The notes beneath the pieces are model-generated. The model did not search any database. It saw only the letters and a list, made by a program, of their open reading frames with translations, and was not told where the DNA came from. Shown one piece after another: positions 25,201-29,568 of a DNA stretch of 29,568 nt (within the stretch, counting starts at the first letter, position 1; every line of letters starts with the position of its first letter). The stretch lies in contig DDLS01000008.1 in assembly GCA_002340255.1 (NCBI GenBank), forward strand, positions 1 through 29,568, read 5' to 3'. The position numbers and the translations under genes were made by a program. This stretch comes from Cyanobacteria bacterium UBA2566 (lineage in GTDB: Bacteria; Cyanobacteriota; Cyanobacteriia; Cyanobacteriales; Desertifilaceae).

Positions 25201-25733
25201 TCTTTGGCGGTAGCGGTAATGACAACATCAATGGAGGGCCGGGTAACGACTTGGCCTATGGCGGACGAGGTGACGATCAAATACGGGGCGGTCAAAATGA
25301 CGATATCCTTATCGGTAATTTAGGTAATGATGGTCTACGTGGAGATGCCGGTAACGATCGGTTATTGGGCAATCAAGGCGCGGATTACTTAGATGGCGGT
25401 GTGGGTAACGATACTCTGCGTGGAGGTCGAGACAGCGATACTCTCCTCGGTGGTACTGGCGATGATCTCCTCTATGGAGATATCGGTAATGATAGTCTCG
25501 TCAGTGGAGTCGGGAGTGATGTCTTTGTGCTACAGAATGGTCGTGGAACCGATCGCATCGCTGATTTTGGCACAGGCGATCGGATTGGGTTAGCTGGAGG
25601 GTTAACCGTCCAACAGTTACAAATTACCCAAACTGGAGCCAATGTTACTCTTTCATTTGGAAATCAAATCCTAGCAGTGGTGGAACAAACCAATGTGAGT
25701 GCCTTAACTCCCGACCTATTCCTGAGCGTATAA
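22296..25733 (+). CDS. Secreted NucH/ExeM-like nuclease with RTX repeats
   Basis: A 1,145-residue extracellular nuclease predicted to degrade DNA. Residues ~1-185 form a beta-rich N-terminal domain (ALNPGDIAFVQYNADNPDNF at the start) found in secreted proteins. After a Pro/Thr/Ser linker comes an OB-fold-like segment (~200-300, IEGIVVGDFQD). Residues ~480-800 are an endonuclease/exonuclease/phosphatase domain with FNVLNYF, the Mg-binding Glu in GLVEVEND, VVNHFKSKGS, LGDLNAYAQED and the catalytic NSDHDP. A Pro-Thr linker (~808-833) precedes about 20 Gly/Asp RTX nonapeptides (~888-1077) and a C-terminal strand-rich tail. There is no Sec signal, so type I secretion through the RTX tail is expected. 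ATG 22296 is preferred to an upstream GTG at 22233, which adds non-conserved residues. Confidence 0.87.
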   Translation: MALNPGDIAFVQYNADNPDNFAFVALVDIADSESILFTDNGWQASNTFRANENTITWTPPAGGITAGTVVTITGTTASSGTVSGTTPALSADGDQILAYQGASTFIAALNNEGAGVWQADATNSNTSAEPQGLTNGTNAVALTEIDNARYVGTTSGTQADLLAAINNSANWTGSQSAAQTFSGSFTVSGSPSPTPTPSTTLIHDIQGSSAASALDGNTVTIEGIVVGDFQDGTGVGTNGDLNGFFVQEEDADADGNAATSEGIFVFDGFSPAVNVQVGDKVQVTGEVEEFFGLTELTSVSNVTVVSSGNALPTATDISLPVAATVTNSDGELIPDLEPYEGMLVRFTDTLSVTEMFQLDRFGELRVSQGGRLKQFTQNNSPDVAGFTAHQQDIARRNIVIDDGQTVQNPDPIIFPDGSLSTADGFRMGDTVTNLTGVVSYSRGSGGSGDENYRIHPTVAPTFVSTNARPVTPDAVGGSLKVSGFNVLNYFTTVDEGSNTTANGNNPRGADNATEFTRQTEKLVTALSTLDADIVGLVEVENDFLAGSSGNAIENLVNELNNSVGAGTYNWVNPGTQFVGDDAIAVGFIYKPSAVSLSGSSNILNTAAFLDPNNSGQNRNRAALAQTFTETASGESFTAVVNHFKSKGSSGLTDTSNPDFDQLDGQGFWSDTRADAATALANWLNTDPTNSGDSDFLILGDLNAYAQEDAITNLKNAGYTDLAQQFIGSDAYSFVFDGQTGTLDYALANSSLLPQVTGTTEWHVNADEPDAIDYNTDFGRNTGIFDGSVPFRNSDHDPVIVGLNLGASAPTPTPTPTPTPTPTPTPTPTPTPTPGNGTVEISLNAEQVAAVVAALDNPPPFPSPNLASVTITGINTFDLLLGDNQNETFNARGGPDIVVAGGGDDNVNGDVGDDLLIGNQGRDIVSGDAGNDVIFGGQGDDAASGGDGNDLVSGDRGNDLLQGNGGNDQLFGGSGNDNINGGPGNDLAYGGRGDDQIRGGQNDDILIGNLGNDGLRGDAGNDRLLGNQGADYLDGGVGNDTLRGGRDSDTLLGGTGDDLLYGDIGNDSLVSGVGSDVFVLQNGRGTDRIADFGTGDRIGLAGGLTVQQLQITQTGANVTLSFGNQILAVVEQTNVSALTPDLFLSV
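24719..24794 (+). repeat. Pro-Thr linker coded by tandem repeats
   Basis: Codons CCN-ACN alternate to give a (Pro-Thr)n linker. At the DNA level a unit of about 18 bases (ACGCCGACTCCCACCCCA-type) is repeated with small changes, so copy number may vary between strains. It separates the nuclease domain from the RTX region. Confidence 0.8.
24958..25523 (+). repeat. RTX (haemolysin-type) calcium-binding repeat region
   Basis: About 20 degenerate nine-residue units of the GGxGxDxLx type, for example GGSGNDNIN and GGVGNDTLR, inside the nuclease gene. They fold into a beta-roll on binding calcium and mark type I secretion substrates. Confidence 0.88.
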
Positions 25734-25750
25734 TCCATAGTAGAAGAACT

Positions 25751-25785
25751 CAATCGAGTGGGGGTAATCTCCTCCACTTTGATTG
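25751..25785 (+). terminator. Hairpin after the nuclease gene
   Basis: CAATC-AGTGG pairs with CCACT-GATTG with small internal bulges, and inner GGG/CC bases extend the stem. It starts 17 bases after the nuclease stop codon. The T-run that follows is weak. Confidence 0.4.
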
Positions 25786-25817
25786 TTGTATAGCAGAGAA
25801 GAAAGGAGTTAAGAATC

Positions 25818-25916
25818 GTGACTTACTGCTTGCTGGCGATCGCCCTCCGGTTTGCCCATCAGTTAACCGGTACTCCCGATCCTCTGCTCTCCCCATTTAC
25901 CCTAAAACCGATCTAA
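25818..25916 (+). CDS. Candidate 32-residue small protein
   Basis: An open frame that starts at GTG 25818, 9 bases after a GGAG preceded by AAA, which is a stronger ribosome binding site than most genes here have. The product would be 32 residues, hydrophobic in its first part (YCLLAIALRFA) and Pro-rich at its end (TPDPLLSPFTLKPI). It stops 66 bases before the squalene/phytoene synthase-like gene, so it could be a leader peptide or a small membrane-associated protein. A chance frame is also possible; no homolog is known to me. Confidence 0.3.
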   Translation: MTYCLLAIALRFAHQLTGTPDPLLSPFTLKPI

Positions 25917-25982
25917 AAAACTTGCTTGTCTGCTCTTGATGAATTATAAGCTAGTAACAAGCAAATGTGAGGAGTTGAATGG

Positions 25983-26795
25983 ATGAGCGCCCTTAAAAGT
26001 GCCTTAGAGATTTTGGAAGAAACGAGTCGGACATTTTATATTCCGATTATCCGTCTTCCTCCTAATCTACAAGAAGCAGTGGCTTCTGCCTATTTATGTA
26101 TGCGTGCCATTGATGAGGTTGAGGATCATCCAACTCTGGACAATGAGGTAAAAAGCCAGATTTTGCGTCAGATGAGTTGGGGATTACAGTCTGGGGTCAA
26201 TAATGGCACATTGGCACAAGCTCGCTTGAATTGGGGCAGGTATGAGTCCGAGATTCCAGAGGTGAGTTTGCGATTATATGAGTGGGCAACCTTAGCACCC
26301 CAAGATATTTCTCCCCGCATTTGGGATGCTACCGCAGCGATGGCGAACCGGATGGCTTCTTGGGCTGAGTGTAACTGGAATGTCCTGACTGAGCGGGATT
26401 TAGACTGTTATACCTTTAGTGTCGCTGGGGCTGTGGGCTTGATGCTTTCGGATCTGTGGGCATGGTATGATGGCACGCAGACGAATCGGACTGAGGCGAT
26501 CGCCTTTGGACGAGGGTTGCAAGCCGTGAATATTCTCCGCAATCACCACGAGGATCTCCACCGTGGAGTAGATTTTTTTCCCCAAGATTGGACCATTTCT
26601 CAGATGCAAGCCTATGCCCGTCGTAATTTAGAGTTAGCCAATCAGTATACGGAAGCTTTGCCTCCTGGACCAGCATTGGAGTTTTGTAAGATTCCTCTGG
26701 CTCTAGCTCATGCAACCTTAGACGTATTGCAAGCAGGAGAAGAAAAGCTCTCTCGGACTGCGGTGTTGACCTTGATTCAACAGATGACCAGTTAG
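25983..26795 (+). CDS. Squalene/phytoene synthase family protein
   Basis: Trans-isoprenyl head-to-head synthase fold, 270 residues. The first metal-binding motif DxxxD is Asp44-EVE-Asp48 (MRAIDEVEDH). The second, normally DxxED after NILR, reads NILRNHHEDL, with Asn187 replacing the first Asp. Helical segments around residues 20-40, FSVAGAVGLM (145-154) and IPLALAHATLDVL fit the family. Product could be a C30 or C40 isoprenoid precursor, or the protein may be a divergent non-canonical member. The ATG at 25983 has GAGGAG about 8 bases upstream. It is convergent with the transglutaminase-like gene and not next to other carotenoid or hopanoid genes. Confidence 0.85.
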   Translation: MSALKSALEILEETSRTFYIPIIRLPPNLQEAVASAYLCMRAIDEVEDHPTLDNEVKSQILRQMSWGLQSGVNNGTLAQARLNWGRYESEIPEVSLRLYEWATLAPQDISPRIWDATAAMANRMASWAECNWNVLTERDLDCYTFSVAGAVGLMLSDLWAWYDGTQTNRTEAIAFGRGLQAVNILRNHHEDLHRGVDFFPQDWTISQMQAYARRNLELANQYTEALPPGPALEFCKIPLALAHATLDVLQAGEEKLSRTAVLTLIQQMTS

Positions 26796-26797
26796 TA

Positions 26798-26845
26798 GAA
26801 TAGAGGGATGGAGAGCTTGGCGATTCTCCTATCTCCCTCTCCTCC
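26798..26845. terminator. Purine/pyrimidine imperfect hairpin
   Basis: AGAGGGATGGAGAG (about 26802-26815) can pair with CTCCTATCTCCCTCT (about 26826-26840) with internal mismatches. It lies between the convergent ends of the squalene/phytoene synthase-like gene and the transglutaminase-like gene. Confidence 0.35.
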
Positions 26846-26867
26846 CATGGCAACGTCAAGCGCTATG

Positions 26868-27503
26868 TTATAGCGAGTATTGAGTCGATTGGTACTGCTT
26901 AAGATTCTCTTGATCTGAATCAGGAAGCATTCCTATCGAAAGATCGGGAAGATTCTCCAGCATTGAATCCCAGGTTCTGTATGACTGTAGAGCTTCTACA
27001 ACAACAGGCAGTGGATCGGGGAGAATGACCTGAAAATCGGCTTCTTCAGGTAACTGAATCTTAAATGCTAAACATTCCTGGGGAGGAGAAAATTGAGCAT
27101 TGACTCCTTCCTTGTTCCCTCTAGCATCGACCCGATACCAACCGATTTCTGGCAAGTAAATAGCATTGAAACCATGTAAGCTGTAGGGTGCGCCGCGATC
27201 GTCAATACTCAATCGTTGATAACAAAAGCCTGCCGGGATTTGATTGGCTCGAAGAAGCGCAGCGAGTAAATGGCTCTTAGCGTAGCAATATCCTGTTTTG
27301 TATCTCAGAACATCAGACGCACGACAAGTCACAGGATTCATTTGATAATCAACACTGTGAAAGATTTCATCTCGCACCCACTCGAAACAAACTTGAGCTT
27401 TTTCTAATACGGTTGTACATTCCAACGTGATTTTTGTAGCGCAGTCCATAACTTCTGGATTTTGCCAGTCGATCGCGTCAGTTGCTTGCAAAAATTCTTC
27501 CAT
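26868..27503 (-). CDS. Transglutaminase-like domain protein
   Basis: A 211-residue protein of the transglutaminase-core (papain-like) superfamily. A Cys-His-Asp triad can be placed: Cys73 in GYCYAKSHLLAALLRA, His110 in LHGFNAIYL, and Asp126 in WYRVDARGNK. Such proteins in bacteria act as cysteine peptidases, amidases or cross-linking enzymes; the substrate is unknown. No signal peptide is seen, so it is probably cytosolic. ATG at 27503 has AGGAG about 11 bases upstream. It lies 45 bases downstream of the HEAT-repeat-like gene and may be co-transcribed with it. Confidence 0.82.
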   Translation of the reverse strand: MEEFLQATDAIDWQNPEVMDCATKITLECTTVLEKAQVCFEWVRDEIFHSVDYQMNPVTCRASDVLRYKTGYCYAKSHLLAALLRANQIPAGFCYQRLSIDDRGAPYSLHGFNAIYLPEIGWYRVDARGNKEGVNAQFSPPQECLAFKIQLPEEADFQVILPDPLPVVVEALQSYRTWDSMLENLPDLSIGMLPDSDQENLKQYQSTQYSL

Positions 27504-27548
27504 AGTATTTACAACTCCTGAAAAAAATAGGGATAAATTGAGATTGTC

Positions 27549-28649
27549 TTAGAGAGCTTCGCCACTGAGAAATCGAATTAACTTATCTCGTTGTGGTTTT
27601 TCCTTTATTCCAATGTATGTAAGTGAAGATTGAGGATCACTGTGTATAGTAAATCCTGATTCCCATGCTTCATTATTATCAGCGATCGCCCGCAAAAGAA
27701 ATTGTTGACTCTTCGTAAGATCGCTGACTGCTGTTCCTGGTTTCATTACACCTTCTGGAAAAACGATAATCTCAAACAATAGATCGCAAAAATCGTAAGA
27801 TTCTAAAAAAGCCCATCGATAGGTTAAAATGGGCATTAATTGTTCTAAAGCACGATCGCTCAATCGCTCAAAGAATCTCGCAAACAATCCATGTCCGTCT
27901 GAATAGCGATCGTCATAGTAATCAGTTAACTGCAATAATAAATCGGGACGATCGCCAAGCTCTATGAATTGTTCTAACAGTTCCTGTGATGGATTTTCTC
28001 CAGCCACATACATGAGTGAAATTGCAACAGCCAGTTTGACAATTTCTGCGTCATCAGATTGTAATATTTCTTCGCAGAATGCCCCATCTAGAGGGGTTTC
28101 TCGATCTAATATCGCTAGTAGTAAGAGAAGTGATGCTCTGATATTCGGTTCCGGTTCTTCTCTCAGGCGATCGTAAAATTTTGTGCATACTTTGGTAGAT
28201 TGGGGTTTACAAGCTGCGAGAATATCGGCAGCAATTATTCTCATCTTTGGTAGGTCGTGTTCGAGCAAGCCAATATAAAAATCCAAAGCTTTATAAATGG
28301 GTTGGCGAACAGAATTAACCCATCGTAGATAGCTCCAATCGTATTCTTCGGAGTTATCGATATAATCACAATCTGATAAATTATGGGATGTAGCAATCGA
28401 AGCAATACAACAAAGAATTCTATAAAGGACTTCTGTATCTGTCTCTTTATAAATTTGTCTAATAAAAAATGGAATAACAAAATTGACTTGGTAATGTAGA
28501 TCTCCCTGATGATACATGCGGTAAAAAACTTTATCTATCGCTTGTTCTCGAACGTTAGGATTGTCTGATGAAAAATTCCGGATTTCTTGCACGATCTCAT
28601 GGCTGACTTCAGCTTCTAATTCTTCTAACTCAATGTCTGGGATATCCAT
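27549..28649 (-). CDS. HEAT-repeat-like hypothetical protein
   Basis: A 366-residue mostly helical protein. Paired helices such as MRIIAADILAACKP, NIRASLLLLLAILDRE and AEIVKLAVAISLMYV recur at about 40-residue spacing, resembling HEAT/Armadillo repeats, which usually serve protein binding. It is acidic, with many Asp and Glu residues (for example DIELEELEAEV at the N-terminus). ATG 28649 is chosen since a near-perfect AAGGAGG sits just upstream; an in-frame alternative at 28694 would add 15 residues. Two short genes follow or precede it on the same strand: the transglutaminase-like gene 45 bases downstream and a DUF4336 gene upstream. Function unknown. Confidence 0.72.
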   Translation of the reverse strand: MDIPDIELEELEAEVSHEIVQEIRNFSSDNPNVREQAIDKVFYRMYHQGDLHYQVNFVIPFFIRQIYKETDTEVLYRILCCIASIATSHNLSDCDYIDNSEEYDWSYLRWVNSVRQPIYKALDFYIGLLEHDLPKMRIIAADILAACKPQSTKVCTKFYDRLREEPEPNIRASLLLLLAILDRETPLDGAFCEEILQSDDAEIVKLAVAISLMYVAGENPSQELLEQFIELGDRPDLLLQLTDYYDDRYSDGHGLFARFFERLSDRALEQLMPILTYRWAFLESYDFCDLLFEIIVFPEGVMKPGTAVSDLTKSQQFLLRAIADNNEAWESGFTIHSDPQSSLTYIGIKEKPQRDKLIRFLSGEAL

Positions 28650-28752
28650 TGCCCCTCCTTGGATTCGACCAAGATCCGAACTAAATTCTACCACTTTTAA
28701 GGAAACTAGCGTGTTTTCTGTGCGCGATCGCCGTTAGACAACTCATCCTATT

Positions 28753-29460
28753 TTATAAACCCCTTAAAAATTGCTCATAACCTTGCTTAAATTTCTCTTT
28801 GCCATCTCGCTCAACAACACTGCCATGAGCCATAATGACTCGCTCAAAGTCCCATTGTAAAATTTGTTTCACCACTGATCTAACTCCTTCTATGTCGGTT
28901 GTGGCAATGCGCTCTAGTAAAGATGGACTCAATTGTTTATATCCACCAATGATTCTAGCTACAAATTGCGTCAGTAGTGGAAAGCTTTCGTCAAAGTGAA
29001 ATGCTGTATCTGTCAAAATTAGAGTTCGGCTGGACGAATGAAAAAAGACACATTCATTGAGTTCATCAACTCCGTTTAAACCCAAAATCCTAAAGCCCTT
29101 GAAAAAGATAAACTCTAACCCAGGGAATAACTCACCCCTATCTCCCTCAATAGTGCGATCGATAGGCAATTCTGGTTTTTTCAAGGTTAAACCAGGTGCC
29201 GCCCAAAATGTCGCTTGGGGATAAAGAGATTTAAAATTAGCTGCAAATAAATGGTGATACAGGTTTGGCGCAATCATATGTTTAACTACTCCCAGTTCGC
29301 CAAGCTGACTGACGAGTGTATCGCTGACTTCAATGGGAGAAATCACGACTAATTCTCGATTTTCCAATCGAATCACGGTCATTTTCGTTCCGACGCTGAG
29401 TCCAAGATATCGGAGGGGTTGTTGAGCAACCCAAATATCTATGTCAAGTTCTTTTAGCAT
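28753..29460 (-). CDS. DUF4336 domain protein (metallo-beta-lactamase-like)
   Basis: A 235-residue protein of a family related to metallo-beta-lactamase folds, common in cyanobacteria and plants, with no established substrate. It starts LKELDIDIWVAQQPLRYLGL and has the typical LVVISPIEVSD segment, an NLYHHLF motif with potential metal-binding His residues, a LTDTAFHF segment and a C-terminal MAHGS motif. The strict HxHxDH motif of hydrolases is absent. ATG at 29460 is the natural start. Positions 28695-28752 separate it from the HEAT-like gene and contain a HIP1-like CGCGATCGCC. Confidence 0.8.
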   Translation of the reverse strand: MLKELDIDIWVAQQPLRYLGLSVGTKMTVIRLENRELVVISPIEVSDTLVSQLGELGVVKHMIAPNLYHHLFAANFKSLYPQATFWAAPGLTLKKPELPIDRTIEGDRGELFPGLEFIFFKGFRILGLNGVDELNECVFFHSSSRTLILTDTAFHFDESFPLLTQFVARIIGGYKQLSPSLLERIATTDIEGVRSVVKQILQWDFERVIMAHGSVVERDGKEKFKQGYEQFLRGL

Positions 29461-29501
29461 TTAGACAACTCTATTTCTTCAACCACAGCAACAGGGCAAA
29501 T

Positions 29502-29568
29502 ACAGCGCTTCGCGCTGCTATGAGGTACATTGTTGATCATAGATGTGAGTTGTCATTGCGACCGCAGG
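29502..29568 (+). repeat. Interspersed composite repeat, right copy (cut by the window end)
   Basis: A hairpin CAGCGC-TTC-GCGCTG (29503-29517) is followed by GTCATTGCGA (29552-29561) and the beginning of the palindromic part. Comparison with the reverse complement of positions 1-87 shows the same order: TACAGCGCTT, then a GTACA block, then GTCATTGCGA. The copy runs past the end of the window. Confidence 0.5.

Noticed and set aside
24958..25523. Regular repeats considered as a CRISPR array
   Set aside because: They are in frame, code for Gly/Asp RTX nonapeptides and have no unique spacers.
26861..26875. Small inverted repeat CGCTA-TGTTA-TAGCG
   Set aside because: It overlaps the end of the transglutaminase-like gene; five base pairs are too few to call a terminator.

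Overview
The window looks like chromosomal DNA of a filamentous, non-model cyanobacterium. The octamer GCGATCGC (HIP1) recurs in coding and intergenic DNA. The housekeeping genes (mog, sufE, ychF, cbiT, gloB, rplI), the Npun_R2821/R2823-type glycosyltransferases and the degenerate group II intron also fit that phylum. No tRNA, rRNA, CRISPR array or intact transposase was seen.

Layout. Positions 1-5,350 hold ordinary metabolic genes: a molybdenum-cofactor MogA protein, the sulfur-transfer protein SufE, a proline-rich hypothetical protein, YchF, an Orn/Lys/Arg-type decarboxylase and the cobalamin methyltransferase CbiT. Positions 5,351-19,574 are an accessory glycan island. It contains a sugar-nucleotide epimerase, two GT-A-type and five GT-B-like glycosyltransferases, three PAPS-dependent-type sulfotransferases, a fused ABC exporter and a 69-residue protein. 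The genes lie in short alternating operons, and three sets are adjacent paralog pairs. Together they suggest a pathway that builds, sulfates and exports an acidic glycan or glycolipid. No Wzx, Wzy or chain-length regulator is visible inside the window.

Positions 19,744-21,083 return to housekeeping (gloB, rplI). About 1.2 kb without a protein gene follows; it carries an ORF-less, apparently decayed group II intron on the minus strand. Positions 22,296-25,733 encode a large secreted NucH/ExeM-like nuclease with a Pro-Thr linker and about 20 RTX calcium-binding repeats. Next come a candidate 32-residue small protein, a squalene/phytoene synthase-family protein with an altered second metal-binding motif, a transglutaminase-like protein, a HEAT-repeat-like protein and a DUF4336 metallo-beta-lactamase-like protein. 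The two window ends carry related interspersed repeats in opposite orientation.

The strongest candidates for new biology are three. The ABC exporter of the sulfated-glycan island carries a C-terminal tail resembling a histidine-kinase dimerisation helix with the phospho-accepting His replaced by Tyr. The island itself is a possible sulfated-glycan pathway. The intron domain V has correct arms but an apical loop that reads as its own reverse complement.
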